64,000 bases of DNA from Sciurus carolinensis (lineage: Eukaryota > Chordata > Mammalia > Rodentia > Sciuridae), in the NCBI RefSeq assembly GCF_902686445.1, contig NW_025920106.1, positions 682,001-746,000 on the forward strand, read 5' to 3'. A program made the translations under genes and the position numbers. Position 1 is the stretch's first letter. Each line of letters starts with the position of its first letter. Below the pieces are notes generated by a model that was not told the DNA's origin, made no database searches, and was given only the letters and a program-made list of their open reading frames with translations. Of the stretch, positions 12,075-24,471 are shown in pieces.

Positions 12075-13212
12075 CTGTAAGTAGGTCCAAATCTTCATCA
12101 TATGAGCTTGGGACCAGACTTTCTTAACAATACTCCCAAAGTACAAGAAATAAAAACAAAAATTAGTAAATGGGATGAATTCAAACTAAAAAGCTTTTTC
12201 TCAGCAAAGTAAACAATAATGTGAAGAGTCTAAAGAGTGACAGAAAATCTTTACCATACACACTTCAGATAGATCACTAATCTCCAGAATTTAAAAGAAA
12301 CACAAAAAACTTAACACCAAAAACAAAATAACTCAATCAATAAATGGGCTAAGGAACTGAGCAGACACTTTACAGAAGAAGATAAATAATCAATCAGCAA
12401 ATACATGAAAAAATGTTTGAAATCTCTAGCAATTAGAGAAATGCAAATCAAAACTACTTAAAGATTCATCTCACTCCAATCAGAATGGCAATTATCAAGA
12501 ATACAAGCAAGAACATATGTTGGTAAGAATGTGGGGAAAAAGGTACATTCATACATTGCTGGTGGGTTTGAAAATTTGTGTAGCCACTCTGGAAAGCAAT
12601 ATAGAGATTCCTTCAAAATGTGGAATGGGACCACCATTTGACCCAGTTATCCCACTCCTTGACTATACCAAAGGTAGTAAAATCAGCATACTACAGTGAT
12701 ACAGCCTTGACAATGCTTATAGCAGTTCAATTCACAATAGCTAGATTGTGGAGCCAACCTAGATGCCCTTCAATAGATAAGTGAATAAAGAAATTGTGGT
12801 ATATATACACAATGGAATATTATTCAGTCATAAAGATGAATAAAATTATGGCATTTGTAGGTAAATAAATGAAGTTGGAGAATATCATGCTAAATGAGGT
12901 GTCAATACCAAAAAACCAAAGGTCAAATGTTTTCTCTGAGAAGTGGATGCTGATACATGGGGGGCGGTAGGAAAATGGATGAACTTTGGATTGTGTAGAG
13001 GGAACTGGGGGGATGGAGGGGGCAGGAGGAAGAAAAGATGATGGAATGAGACAAATCGTTACCCTATGTACATGTATGATTACATGAAAGGTGTGAATCT
13101 ACATGGTATAGAAACAGAGCAATGAAAAGTTGTAATCCATTTGGTACAAAGAATCAAAATGCATTCTGCTGTCATGTATAACTAAATAGAACAAACAATA
13201 AAACAAGAAAAT
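12075..13212 (+). mobile_element. 5'-truncated L1 fragment, 3' end
   Basis: Sense L1 covering the ORF2 C-terminal region and 3' UTR. It begins near 'aggtccaaatcttcatcat' and ends with 'tgctgtcatgtataac' and an A-rich tail. The frame is broken by several stops; no coding capacity. Confidence 0.9.
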
Positions 13213-13257
13213 AATACAGTTTGTTGTCCCTATTTTGCCAATTACCATTCAAAGTCA

Positions 13258-13376
13258 TAGTAAATAGGACCTATTTAGAGGTTGTTGTGAGTATTAAATG
13301 AGAAAATATGTGAAAACTCCTTAGGGTGGCACCTAGAAATACATAAATAAATGCAGCTATTTTGTTATTATCATAA
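13258..13376 (+). mobile_element. MIR fragment (3' part)
   Basis: 'gttgttgtgagtattaaatg' followed by 'ggtggcacctagaaatac' and an AT-rich end matches the second half of a sense MIR element. Confidence 0.6.
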
Positions 13377-13689
13377 TATTTGTATTAGTGGTATGCTTCA
13401 TCATAAAATCACTCAAAACTCATGTTGAGACACCCTTAAGTTAACACATTGGTTTATCTCCCAATGGTTTTCTTGAAACATCCTTGGTGGCAAAACATCT
13501 TTGGTGATTTTAATTCACTACATTCATAGGCTTTCACCTGGCCTACAGCTAACAAGGAACAGGTCAGGGGATTTCAGAGTCTAAACCAATTTATCACTAG
13601 AGTCAACAGAATTGAGCACGCTCCTGAGAACAGAGTAGCCATTCCAGCACTGTACCCAAAAATTCCCAGACTAAACTTGAGGCTGACTC

Positions 13690-14110
13690 ACAGCTTCAGC
13701 TCAGAGGCATCCTCAGCGTGTGTCCCCTGGTGGCTGTGCAGCGCTGGCAGGTCCTCCCTGACGCACTTGAAAGGCCAAGTACTCAGGGCCTGTGGACAGA
13801 GACTCTGGCAGCCAGATGAAGGGCGACGTGCTGGCTTCTTACTAGCGCTACAGGCGAAGGGCAGTCCCGAGGCGGCTCAGATGTGGGTGGAGGAGCAGGA
13901 TTTAAGATGAATGACCGCTCAGACCCACCTACTCCTGGGCACTGGCCTTTTGCTGGCGGGGTCTTGGGGGCAGCTTTCCTGTAGCCCCAGGGCCAGTGGT
14001 GGGTGGATGCAGAAGGTGCCAAGCCCAAGCTGCATGCATGGGGGATGGAACTGGGCCTAGGCCCCTTCCGAGTGGCCAGGCCAGTGGGAGGGGAAACTTG
14101 CAAAGGTGCA
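13690..14110. promoter_or_regulatory. GC-rich remnant of a CHD1L/FMO5 promoter region
   Basis: GC-rich compared with the surrounding AT-rich sequence, and overlapping the CHD1L-like first exon. Human CHD1L starts in a GC-rich, CpG-type promoter, so this block is plausibly its decayed equivalent; most CpGs are gone. Inference from position and composition. Confidence 0.4.
13792..13920 (+). pseudogene. CHD1L: CHD1L-like coding exon 1 (no ATG, donor lost)
   Basis: A frame at about 13833-13907 reads GFLLALQAKGSPEAA then EEQDLR, matching the CHD1L N-terminus (GFLLRL..., ...EAA..., EQDLR). CHD1L (ALC1) is a SNF2-family, PARP-activated chromatin remodeler in the nucleus. The usual ATG, about 14 codons upstream, aligns to a GTG at 13792, in a different frame from the conserved part, so an indel lies between. 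Right after EQDLR comes an in-frame TGA (13908-13910). No clean GT donor is visible where the exon should end. This is the first of a colinear series of CHD1L-like exons. The start and end I give are approximate. Family identity rests on the short conserved block and on the downstream exons, which are much clearer. Confidence 0.8.
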
Positions 14111-17100
14111 TGGGAAGCATAGGTCTCAGAACAGAGACTGCATCCTGGTGCCCCAGGCTGTGTGATTGCGCTTCAGATTCCAGTGGTTTGGAGGCCTGGC
14201 CTGCGTGGTTGCTTAAAACTCTGATAACACATGTCCCACTTTTGATTTCTTCTCTGTTGACTGTGCAGGTGCAGTTGATGATTTGCCACTGGTTAATCAC
14301 CATCAAAGCTGTATTTTGATGAAAGCAAACAAGCAAAAGTTTGTAGGCTACTTACTGCACGTGTTGCTGATTTCAGGTCCACCTGCCCTCCTCTTAGTCT
14401 TCTAAGCCTGGACAGTGCAGGGAGTGACCTGTAGCACCTACCCTCCATCCAGCCTCTCCCAACCTCTTTATCTTTATATATCAGACCTGGAACATGGTGG
14501 TGCCTTAGTGGAGTGACAGAATTGTTCTTAATAATAATATAGCCATTTACTCATCATTTTATTGAAATGCTAGTGAGAGCATGCTATTGGGTGTTGAGTA
14601 TGGAAGACAACAAAGCCAAGATGGACCCTGACCACCGAGTTTCTAAATTAGTAAACAGTGCTTTTCAAAGTATGAAAGCAAGTGTTCATTCAGCTCATAT
14701 TTATGTACTAAATACCACAGGATTGTGAGGTTTTGTTGTTCTCTGAAGGAATCCAAAGTTGCAGTTGTGTTCTATTTAGAAGAGTGATGGATGCAGATAT
14801 ATGGAGAAGGTGCATGTCTGAAGAGAAGGAGTCTGGCAGAGTGTTTGTTCAATCTAAGTACGAATTTTTGGACTGGCCTTTGTATGTTCAGTGTATCTTG
14901 ACTAAAGTGTAAATGCCTAAGTGCTTGCCTATCAACAGTGTATGCAGAGAAACCTACATGTGGATATGAGTTAGTGAAAATGAGTAGACAAGAGATTTAA
15001 AGATGGAGAGGATGAGATAGAATGAGTAAAAGCAGAATATAGGAAAATTAGTGGGGGGATATTTATCAACTGTTGTTTATAAACTAGATAGTGTAGGAAA
15101 AGAAACAGTAAGTAGAAGTAGCCCAAGGCATAATTATTGAATATTGTAACTTGTAATTCCTATTTGCCAAAATAAATTAATATTTTTGGAAATTAATCTT
15201 TGTGAGTTAATTTTTTTTATTTTCCTAATTCCAGAAGTAATTCCTGTTCTTTGTAAAACATTTGAGGAAAGAGCCTACACTTTTGGTTGTGCCAGTTCTT
15301 TCAGGTTGGTTCCTGGTTTCCTGGTCATGGAGGTTGATGCTACCTTAATGAGCCTGTTCTATGGTAGTTATTCAGTAGTTGTACCAGGACGTTAAACCTG
15401 GAGGCTACTCTTCTAGGCCTTCCAAAAATTTTATGGTGACCTAATACCCGACATTAAATTCTTTTCTGCCTAACTTTCTTGGTTTTTTTTTTTTTTTGTA
15501 GTTGTCTCAAGTATTAAATACTGTTATCTTTGTGGATATAGTTTCATATTTTAATTAAATGTCTTTTATGGTAATTTCAGATTCACGTTCTGTTTAAAAA
15601 ACATAATAGAGACCCTATGTAATCTTACTCAGTTTCTCCAATTGTAATATCTTGCAAAACTATTTAGAATATTATAGCCCAGACATTTTCTTGATAAAGT
15701 CAAGAGCCTGAACATTTCTTTTACTGGAGTCCTAGGACAGAGTCCTAACTCTGGAGATCTAACAAATCAGGTGTGGCCACTCTTCCAAAAAACTAAACAA
15801 AAAAGGTAATTATAAAAAATATGCCAGGGCCTCTGTCCTCCTATTTTAGATCCTGCAACATGCATATATTGGATACTTTTTTTGATGTAGGACAGAAGAG
15901 GCTGGACACCTGAGGAAATTTTAGGAAACAGGTTCATTGACTGCAGGGCCCAGGGTGGATCTTGCCTAAGAATTCTTCCTCTAAACAAAGATTTTGGAAA
16001 GTTTTGAACTTTAAATCCAGTGGGAGGAGGGACTTGGAAGTTTTACATGACTATTGCTTTCTGACCCATTCCCTAGACCAGGTTTCTTAAGTTTTTAATC
16101 AAGAAAACAGAGATAATATCTTTTTGTACAATAAGCTTGCAGACTAACTCTGTCACACCTTTTGTGTGCAAACCTGGCATTTACAAGAAAGAGGAAGCTT
16201 CAAACCCCAAGACATCCTGTTGATCTGACAAGAGGAGAAGCTTAACTATGGCAAGGGTCTTTTGGGTGGGGGTACCTAGTCTGCTTCATTATAGTCACCT
16301 CCTAATCACAACTGGTAAAGTTTCCCTTTCCTTAAGGTGAATGAGATTAGATTGGGTAGTCCAGGGTAATTCAGTACAATCTTCCCATCTCAAGACCCTG
16401 AACCTTTTTTGAGTCTGTGGAGTCTTTTTTGTCAAATAAAGTAACATACTCACTGATTTTGGGGTCTACACATGAACTCTTTGAAGGCCACTCTTTATCT
16501 ACCACTCCAACCTTTTACTTTTGAACTATTTATAGATAGATATATGCTCATACATTTCCATTCTTCTCTCTGCTTCTCTGTTGAAGCATACAGTCCTATT
16601 TTTATTTTGTCCTTTAGCATGTTTCACTTGACAACCCAGTAGTGCTAGGTTGTAGGAAGGCCAGAGAAGGTGCTTGAAGACAGCTTGGGAGACATGATTC
16701 ATTGGGGAAAGTTTATAGCAGATCAGTGGCAGTTGCAGGAAGAGTTCCATGGCAACAGACTGACTGAGAGCATCTGTATCTCTTAAGGTGCTTCTCCAAG
16801 CAGTACTTCTCTTTCTGTGGTGTTTTGTCTATTGGCACTGGCCAAATGAGTGGCATGTATCCTTTCCCCAGTGTTCTCAGTTCTTTGCTCATCCCCATTC
16901 AGGGGGTCTTATGTGTTAGACTGAAGAATCAGTGACATCAACATTACTTTGCTTATATGACCAGCATTCTAAGGAGCAACTGACCCAGTGTACATGCAAG
17001 AAAGTAGATTTTTACACATAACACTAACTTTCCCTAGTCCCAGTGTGCATGAAAGAAATTCAGTGTCCTTTAAGATAATATGTATCTGAACTTTCCAGAT

Positions 17101-17609
17101 CAGGCTTGCTCACATAGTTTCCTTAATTTTGGTAGGTTTCTGGGAACAGAAAGGGAGCATTCATGGTCATGGTGTTTTATTGTTCCTCTTTTCTTTAGTA
17201 ACAACACAGCACAAATGGCAAATTCAGATGGGTGCCATTAATCAAGCATGTGAACTATCCATATATTGTTTGTTAAGTTGCATTATTACCAGGGGCGCTT
17301 CATTTCCAGGAAAGGACAATGATGGCATGATCTCTGTATTAGAGAACAAATCCCAAGCTAAGTTATCATCTATCAAGTGGATTATATAAAAGTGACAGTC
17401 TATTTTAGGGCTTTGATTGGTGACCCAAGTTTGCACATAAAATAATTTGGAAATCAGCTAATGTTTTTATACATAGAACTTCCCAGTAAAAGATATGGGT
17501 AGTAAAGTTTGACATTAAGGGAAAGTAAGCCATGTTCTTCAGTCAGAGCCTTAGAGCTTAGCCCACATATGTGTCTAATCTCTGGTTTTGCTCTATTTTT
17601 TATTTCTAG
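13921..17609 (+). other. CHD1L-copy intron 1
   Basis: Sequence between coding exons 1 and 2. GC-rich at its left edge, then AT-rich. I recognise no exon of CHD1L or of another gene here and no clear young repeat. Confidence 0.5.
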
Positions 17610-17708
17610 GAGTTCATCTACATACTTATCAACTGGAGGGAGTCAACTGACTGGTCCAACGCTTCCACTGTCAGAATGGCTACATCCTTGAAAATGAGAT
17701 GGGTCTCG
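17610..17708 (+). pseudogene. CHD1L: CHD1L-like coding exon 2 (in-frame stop, Walker A damaged)
   Basis: An AG acceptor (17608-17609) and GT donor (17709-17710) bound 99 nt that translate to the CHD1L helicase start: YQLEGVN, then QRFHCQNG, then EMGLG. This region holds the Q-motif side and the start of the ATP-binding loop, GDEMGLGKT in CHD1L. Here the tryptophan after EGVN is a TGA stop (17648-17650). The loop reads E-N-E-M-G-L-G, so the leading G-D is lost. Splice sites look usable, the coding sequence does not. The phase agrees with a G ending exon 1 and with the next exon starting after a split glycine codon. Confidence 0.93.
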
Positions 17709-20700
17709 GTAATTCCTGTCATATATGTTAGTGTGGAACAAGCACTGTTCACCTCCACCTAAATACCTCCTCACATGTCATTACCATCTTAGCCGTTAGC
17801 TACAAGATCTATTTTTATCCTAGGATGTGAAATGCCTCATTTTATTTAGAGATCACAAACTTGGAGTTGATTTTTCCAGTTGTGGGGTGGTTAAGAATCA
17901 TGTCATTACCCTTATTTTATCTGAGTTTTGTCATTTACCTATGAGAAGAGTTCATTACTTCAGTTAGAAGTGCAGTTAATGGGCCCAGGCTTAGGACTTT
18001 TCTGTGTTAAGTATGTATATTTGTCCAAGCATCAAATTGACTCTGACCTTCTGAATAACACTTATGAAGTTAACTGTAATGCTTCTAGTTTTAATCTCCC
18101 TTACTCAGTGGGGGTGTGTTGGGGTGTGGCTGCTTCCCATTTTTGTACTGTGATAGAGAAATGAAGAGGAAGTACACTATTTTCCAAAATACAACTTAGC
18201 CATCTAATGGCCTTAAAAGGGTTTGAGGTATGGGGCTGGGGCTTTAGCTCAGTGTTAGAGCACTTGCCTAGCATGTGTGAGGCACCTTGTTCAGTTCTAA
18301 GTACCACATATAAATAAATAAAATAAGGATCCATTGACAACTAAAAAATTTTTTTTAAAGTGTTGCAGGTGAGGTAGAGCCTAGAAACCTGGAGAATCAG
18401 ATGTGACCCCCTTGGGCATTGATCGGTAGGTGGTGTGTTGAAATTGATGCTTCTGTCATGATAATCAGCAATACTGACCTGGGTTGACATATGTGGGATT
18501 GGATTAAAGGAAAGTTCAGTCACAACACCCCTTGTGTTATTCACCCAAGGATTACTTAACTGAAGGATACCAAAGATATCCTGGTATAATTATGATATAT
18601 GTCACAGGCAGCTTGATCAGAAATTAGGAGGATAAAAACTTCCTAATCCCAAGAAAATTTCACCAGTGGTCACTGGTGACAAAGAGCAAGGGTCTCATCA
18701 CCATTTTAGAAGTTCACCATCCCCTCCAATGCTCACCTTACATATATAAAGTTTGAGTTGAAGCAGTGCTGCATATAGGCTAGTCTGATATGTTGAAGGC
18801 TACTTTATTTAGTCCAGGTATACTTCATCAATCTTGGCATTATTCAGAACACCATATGACCTCTCAGTGGGGTCCCCTGAGATTCATCACTGATCCCTCT
18901 CTTAGCTTTCTTGGGCAAAGAAAATATTCCTGGTTTATTCCTGCACTGAGAATTATGAAAGTACAATAAAACTCAGTTTCCTGGAGATGAGGTATCGTCC
19001 TATAATTTCTTTTGTCTCAGTCATTGAAATTGTCTTACTTACTTCATTGAGAGTGAGAAAATTCCACTTGTCCTTTGCCTTTCCAGCTGTAGTTTAAATT
19101 CTTTAAATATATACCAACTTCCAATCTGTTTTGGTAGAAGTGTGTTTAGAATTTTTGCATCTACATTATGAAGAATAATGGTTTGCAATTTTCCTTTCTT
19201 ATAATAATTTTGTCTGGTTTTAGTATTTTGGTAAATCTGGCCTCATAGAATAAGTTGAAGACTGTTCTTAAATTTTCAGGAAGAGCTTATGTAGAATTGC
19301 TATTGTTTACTTTTTAGATGTTTGATAGAATTCACTAATGACTACAATTTAATTATGTAGACATCTGATTTTTGGTAATAAAATATAAACTTTTTTCTGA
19401 ATTGTATCCTCAGGGAATGCTAAACAGAATTATTTTAATCCAATTAACTCACTTATTAGAGTGTTGCTCTGGGCACAGTTTGGGCAGGGATAGTTAAATA
19501 AGAAAATTATTTTTTTATGAAATTAATATGATCATGACAAAAAAATTGAAATGCCCTCTATCATCACAGCATTCTAAACCACCTGCAAGCAGCAAGGTAT
19601 GTTTTATATCAATGAAATTATAGTGCACATATCACTCATATGGTTTCTATTTGTTAATGTACCACTGCCACTGTAATGGGTTCTATTACATCACAATCAT
19701 TTTCAACTGGCTGCATAAAATGCCATCAAGAGAATTTATAATTTACTTAAATGTTCTATTGATAGGAGTCATGAGTTCCCCCCTTTTTTTGGGTTACTTA
19801 AGTTAATTTTGATGTGAACATCTTTGAGCATATAGTTTTCACAGGATTTTGAATTTGAGCCTTAGGGCCTATTTTTTCCTCAGAACTATCACAGTATTTT
19901 GGGATTCAAGCTCTTCAAATGTTTTCATTTGTTGAGAGTATTCTTTTTCCTTGTATATCACTGCAATTTTAGAGTCATAAGTGGCTTCAGGCATCTCCTG
20001 AAATATGCCCATTTGGCTTTACAAAATTTTATTTTATACCCATACTTCTTATGAGAATGATTTATTATCTATTTTCCCCATTTGAATATATGTTCTAGCT
20101 ATGAGCATATACAAATATGGCATAACAAATCCCACTATTCAGTATAATTATAATGCACCAACTAAAAAAGATCAAGGGCCTTTATAGGTTTTGTTCACAT
20201 AGAACTTGAGCCAACAAAAGGCAGTCTACAAATTTATACAGAAGGAAGGAAAACAGAGAAGATAGGAGACAGTTGGAAAGGAAGGAAAGCACTCTCATCA
20301 GGGCAGCTGGGCCAGCAGTGGAGGTCACGATGTGTAAGTCCTGTTTATAGTCAGGTCTTAGCATTTCTGGCTTGATGTTTTCAAGTATGCCTGCTCTTTT
20401 CCATCAGTTATGTTGGTTTCACTGATTTCTATTTTTTCCTGACTTTTTTGCTTGTGTTAGAAGTTCAATTACACAAATATTGAGCCTTATTGCTTGTTAA
20501 CTCCTGAAGTAATCAAACACCATCAATTCCTTCAGCAAACTCACTAAGGATTACCTAATTTTGCTCTAGGAATGTATTAGTATCCTAATGTGTGAAAGAC
20601 TGTAAATAATTTCTTTATGAAGCAAGTCATATATAAGAGTTCGTGTTTTCAACCTACAGCTGTGGGATCTTTGTTGTTTCTTATGGGAAAATGTGATCAA

Positions 20701-20710
20701 AACTGCCTTC
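17709..20710 (+). other. CHD1L-copy intron 2
   Basis: Intron between coding exons 2 and 3. It carries one ID SINE (listed separately). The rest is AT-rich with no exon or repeat family that I can name. Confidence 0.5.
18232..18358 (+). mobile_element. ID-type SINE (tRNA-derived)
   Basis: A well-kept tRNA-like head: 'ggggctttagctcagtg' (A box side), 'cttgcctagcatgtgtgagg', 'ttgttcagttctaagtacc' (B box side), then AAAT repeats and an A-rich tail. One of the better-preserved ID copies in the window. Confidence 0.9.
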
Positions 20711-20831
20711 TTGATTTGTTTCAGATGATTGCTCTCATAATTTACTTGGCAGGAAGGTTAAATGATTAAGGATCATTTCTGATTCTCTGTCCCCTGTCTG
20801 TATTGAACAACTGGAAAGAAGAGATGGAAAG
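20711..20831 (+). pseudogene. CHD1L: CHD1L-like coding exon 3 (in-frame stop)
   Basis: From 20728 the frame reads IALIIYLAGRLND, then a TAA stop at 20767-20769, then [10 protein letters not shown] and NWKEEME up to a GT donor at 20832. In CHD1L this exon continues the ATP-binding loop and carries motif Ia (the [12 protein letters not shown] region). The stop replaces the glutamate after LND. The 5' edge is unclear: the codons that should supply the catalytic Lys-Thr of Walker A are not recognisable, and the nearest AG (20723-20724) would remove them. Identity as CHD1L is strong because the C-terminal half is almost unchanged. Confidence 0.93.
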
Positions 20832-21615
20832 GTACAGAGTAGATGTAGCTGGACTTTTATTATTTATGCTGATATTTTTCTAGATGTGTAAAATATCACA
20901 AATAAAAATCTTGTCATATTCAATTATTTTATTACAGAAAACAGTGTAGGCTAAGACACAGGATCTGATGGGGGAGGATCCAATGGGTGCTATGTTACCA
21001 TTCTGCATTTTCAAGGCTAGTACTCTCTTTTTTTTGTTCCTGTATATATTCATTACTGTCTAATTTTGAGATAGGTATCCTCTAGCATACCAATTGATGT
21101 CTTTGTTTCCTTTATTTATATATTTTTTAAAAACTTTCTTAATGGTTGCCCTAGCAATTATAATAAACATCTTCACTTAAAATAATTTTGTACAGATTGA
21201 TACCAACAATTTCAATAGTATGCAAAGTTTTACTTCAATATAGTTTTCTCTCTCCCTTCTTATTGATCTTATTATCATATAAATTGCATCTTTTAGTATC
21301 ATAAATAAAATTTATTTATCAAAGGGAGAAACTATCCTTCCCATCGAAATATAGGAATTAACTAAAATGAGAAACATCATTGTATTGCATTTTCAGTTAG
21401 CACGAGATCCTCTTAGAACTGATCTTTCTCCCTCCTTACCACAGACCTTCCCCTGAGGTTTAACCTTACTCTAGATAACAATTCAGACTCCCAATATTCT
21501 TTCTGGGATCAGCATTTATTGAATGGTGTGTGCACATTGCAGTCCTTTCATGACATGGACACACCATCTCATGACTCTAGCATTTGGGTTCATCTGCCTC
21601 TTTTCTTGGATTTAG
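20832..21615 (+). other. CHD1L-copy intron 3
   Basis: Intron between coding exons 3 and 4, AT-rich, nothing else recognised. Confidence 0.5.
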
Positions 21616-21727
21616 ATTTACTCCAGGTCTTTCCTGTATAATGAATTCAAGGACAAGGAGAAAAAAGCACATATTCATCAAGATCTAGAGCAGGAGTCAT
21701 TTTCACGTGCTGCCGACTACCTATGAG
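21616..21727 (+). pseudogene. CHD1L: CHD1L-like coding exon 4 (two small deletions)
   Basis: Bounded by AG (21614-21615) and GT (21728-21729). The frame starts FTPGLSC, matching FAPGLSC of CHD1L. A one-base loss near 21650 then shifts the frame. Downstream the CHD1L sequence resumes in another frame (HQDLEQES). A second loss of about two bases near 21700 returns to the first frame for VLPTTYE. The net change is three bases, but the middle is scrambled. In CHD1L this segment lies between motifs Ia and II of the ATPase. Deletion sizes are judged against the known protein, not an aligned genome. Confidence 0.9.
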
Positions 21728-22327
21728 GTATTCATTTGTTTCTCTAAAGCAAGAACTTCTAACCTGGGTCCTTAGAAGTTGTAAAATCCACTGAAATTAT
21801 ATTTAAATTTTTTTGATAGCACACAATTTTCTAGGGGGACAGCCTACCTTCATCACATTCTAAAAGAGGGACTGTGACCAAATGAAGTGAAGGATCACTG
21901 TGCTTCAAGTTAGCTATATTTCCCTCTTTTTCCTGGTGAATCAAGGGGGAAAACTTTCCTGGAAAGTGGCACTTTAGCTTCCTCTTTTGACAACTAGCAG
22001 GAGGCTGGCAGGAAGGTGAGAGGGTTTTGTATACAGAGGCATCATGTCTGATTATAGGAATGGGGGATGCTTAATTTCAGTCTCATTTTATAATCTTGTT
22101 TAAACTAAGACTGGGTAAGTATAAGACCTTCCACTTAACCATACCTCCCTTCTGTTTATATGATAGTGGTAGTTTAGAAATTGGACTTACATTTTTTTTT
22201 TAGAGTTAATAAGTTAAAAGACTTAGAGCCTGTGGTTTAATAGAGTTAAGAAGAAATAGGAAACTAACTTATTAATATCAGAATTTATCAATTGCAGTGT
22301 TTTTATTTTTTTTTATAATCTTACTTT
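21728..22327 (+). other. CHD1L-copy intron 4
   Basis: Intron sequence left of the antisense SINE at 22328. Nothing else recognised. Confidence 0.5.
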
Positions 22328-22528
22328 TTTTTAGTACCAGGGATTGAGACCAAGGGTGTTTAACCACTGAACCACATTTCCAGCCCTTTTTATTTGTCAT
22401 TTAGGGCCAGGTCTCCAATTTTTTAGGACCTCATTTAAGTTGTTGAGGCTTGCTTTGCACTGGTCATTCCCTTCCCTCATTCTCCCAAAGCCACTGGGAT
22501 TGCAGGCATGTGACACTACTCCCAAAAA
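22328..22528 (-). mobile_element. dimeric B1+ID-type SINE, antisense
   Basis: Reverse-complement hallmarks on the plus strand: 'agtaccagggattgagacc' and 'aaccactgaaccacatttcc' (ID half), 'ggtcattcccttccct' and 'tgggattgcaggcatg' (B1 half). It sits just upstream of CHD1L-like exon 5. Confidence 0.82.
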
Positions 22529-22565
22529 TACAAGTCTCTTTAATGTGTCTTCCTTAATTTTTTAG

Positions 22566-22597
22566 ATTTACTTAAAATATGCACCATTTCTAAAATT
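22566..22597 (+). pseudogene. CHD1L: CHD1L-like coding exon 5 (micro-exon, donor GT changed to AT)
   Basis: After a pyrimidine tract and AG (22564-22565), 32 nt translate to I-Y-L-K-Y-A-P-F-L-K, matching ICLKDASFLK of CHD1L. The next six bases are 'atgagt', which look like a normal 'gtgagt' donor with its first G changed to A. The phase (two bases left over) fits exon 6, which begins with one base before TTC. This very short exon is supported mainly by its position and phase between exons 4 and 6. Confidence 0.8.
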
Positions 22598-22729
22598 ATG
22601 AGTATATTGTACTCTGTCAGAAACTGTGTTGCATGTGTGGAAGACTTATCTCTTCTTACATTGTTTGGTACTTTGCCACTTTCCTGATATGTCTGGTCTG
22701 TCTTCTTTGGGTCCTGCTTATTCTTAGGC

Positions 22730-22905
22730 AGGCATAGTGGGAGTCTTGTGTTCTAATCTCTACTCATTAGCTATGTGTCCTTGAGTTAGTTATTTAATTT
22801 TCTTGAACTTCAGTGTCCTCAATGGTAAAGAGGGGATAATGGTCTTTCTTTGGATGACTGTTGTGAGAACTGAGATTATATCTACATGGTTGGTGTTTAG
22901 TAGAT
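22730..22905 (+). mobile_element. MIR element
   Basis: A sense MIR pattern: 'tagctatgtgtccttgagtt', 'ttcttgaacttcagtgtcct', 'aaagaggggataatgg', 'gactgttgtgagaactgag'. Old SINE shared by all mammals. Confidence 0.75.
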
Positions 22906-22937
22906 TCCTAGTTTTTGTTTGTTTGTTTGTTTCTTTG

Positions 22938-23128
22938 TTTTTGTTTTGGTACTGGGGATTAAATCCAGGAGTTGTCTACAACTGAGCTACATCTCTAGTC
23001 CTATTTCTTTTATTTTAACACGTTGAGACAGGGTTTTGTGATTTGCCAAGGATGGCCTTGAGTTTATGATCCTCCTGCCAGAATCTCCAGGATCACACGT
23101 GTGTGCCACAGCATCCTGCCTAGACACT
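22938..23128 (-). mobile_element. dimeric B1+ID-type SINE, antisense
   Basis: Plus-strand marks 'ggtactggggattaaatcc', 'caactgagctacatctctag', 'gagacagggttttgtg' and 'aggatggccttgagtttatg' identify both halves in reverse. Confidence 0.85.
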
Positions 23129-23224
23129 AGATTTGTTACATTGTAACTTGCATAGACATCTTCAGGACTGCTATTTGGTGATTTTACTGTAATATAGGAG
23201 GCTTTTCCTGGAAATAACAAAGTT

Positions 23225-23642
23225 CTGTGGTATATATACACAATGGAATATTATAAAGCTGTAAAGAAGAATAAAATTATGGCACTTGCAGGTAAATGAA
23301 TGGAATTGGAGAATATCACACTAAGTAAAATAAGCCAATCCCCCAAAACCAACGGTTGAATGTTTTCCCTGATCAGTGGATGATAATACAGAATATGGGT
23401 TGGGGGGTTGGGGGATAAAAGAAGAATGGAGGAACTTTAGATTCTGTGAGGGAAATGAGAGGGGGGAGGATGTGGGGGTATGAAAGTTGGAATTAGACAG
23501 ACATAATTACCTTGTGTACATGTATGATTACATTAAATCTACATTGAATCTACATTGTGTACAACCATATAAACAAAAAGTTGTACCTCATTTGTTTGTG
23601 TAAAATGAATTAAAATGCAGTCTAGAAAAATAAAAAAGACCT
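23225..23642 (+). mobile_element. 5'-truncated L1 3' end
   Basis: Starts at the L1 segment 'gtggtatatatacacaatgg' near the end of ORF2, runs through a G-rich 3' UTR tract and ends in an A-rich tail. Only the last ~420 bp are present. Confidence 0.88.
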
Positions 23643-23737
23643 TAAAAAAAGAAATAACAAAGTAGCAATCAGTACTGTAGAATTATCTTTTTAGAAAGGA
23701 TGTGTGAAGTATACTTGTAATTTGTCATTTTAAATTA

Positions 23738-23908
23738 CATTTTGGTAGCAGAGATTAAACCCAGGGACACTTTACCACTGAGGTACATGCCTGGCCCTTT
23801 TCATTGTTTAGTCTGAGATAGTCTCACAAAGTGTTGAGGCTGGCCTCGAATTTGCCATCCTCCAGCTTCCCAAGTAGTTGTCATTATAGATGTGTACCAT
23901 CCTGCCCT
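23738..23908 (-). mobile_element. dimeric B1+ID-type SINE, antisense
   Basis: Plus-strand marks 'gcagagattaaacccaggg', 'taccactgaggtacatgcc', 'gaggctggcctcgaatttg' and 'ccagcttcccaagtag'. Confidence 0.82.
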
Positions 23909-24194
23909 GTGTGCTGCTTTGCCATTCAGAAGGTTTTGTTTTCAGAGTGCCTTATCAATATTTTAAATATTTTTTTGCTCATCCAGGTTGTTGTGCATGG
24001 GTTTCTGTTGTAATCTTTTGAACTACTAAAGACTAGATAATAGATTTTATGACTATGCAGTATTTTGTTTTATTTAATTTACATTTAAATGAGTATATTA
24101 TCTTTTCTTCAGAAGAGTATATGCTTTTCCTCTTTTTCATTCTTTTACTTTATTTATTTAATGTCATGTCATGTTAATGTTATGTCATTTCATT

Positions 24195-24272
24195 TTATGA
24201 TGCTGGAAATTGAACCTCAGGCCTCCCACATGGTAGGCAACTGCTCTACCATTAGTTATTCCCCCATCTCTT
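24195..24272 (-). mobile_element. ID-type SINE fragment, antisense
   Basis: The plus strand reads 'gctggaaattgaacctcagg' and 'ggcaactgctctaccatt', the reverse complement of an ID head. Only the tRNA-like part is kept. Confidence 0.7.
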
Positions 24273-24471
24273 CTTTATATTCTTAATATCCAGCTTAATT
24301 TTTCTGAAGTCTCTCCATGGAAAGGAACTGTTGAGAGTTACTGGTAAAAGCCAGGAAAGTAAATCATTGGGCTACCTCATGAGCCAATAGAGGGATAAGC
24401 AGTATAAAGATATCCATGATACAAGGCAATATATGGCAAGTCTCAAAAGATAATAAAATCAGTACATAAAT

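Noticed and set aside
13783..14336. Frames of 107-135 codons around the CHD1L-like first exon
   Set aside because: GC-rich promoter remnant; only the short GFLLAL...EEQDLR part matches a protein.
18232..18320. tRNA gene
   Set aside because: A tRNA-like head is present, but it is the start of an ID SINE with an A-rich tail and cannot fold into a proper cloverleaf.
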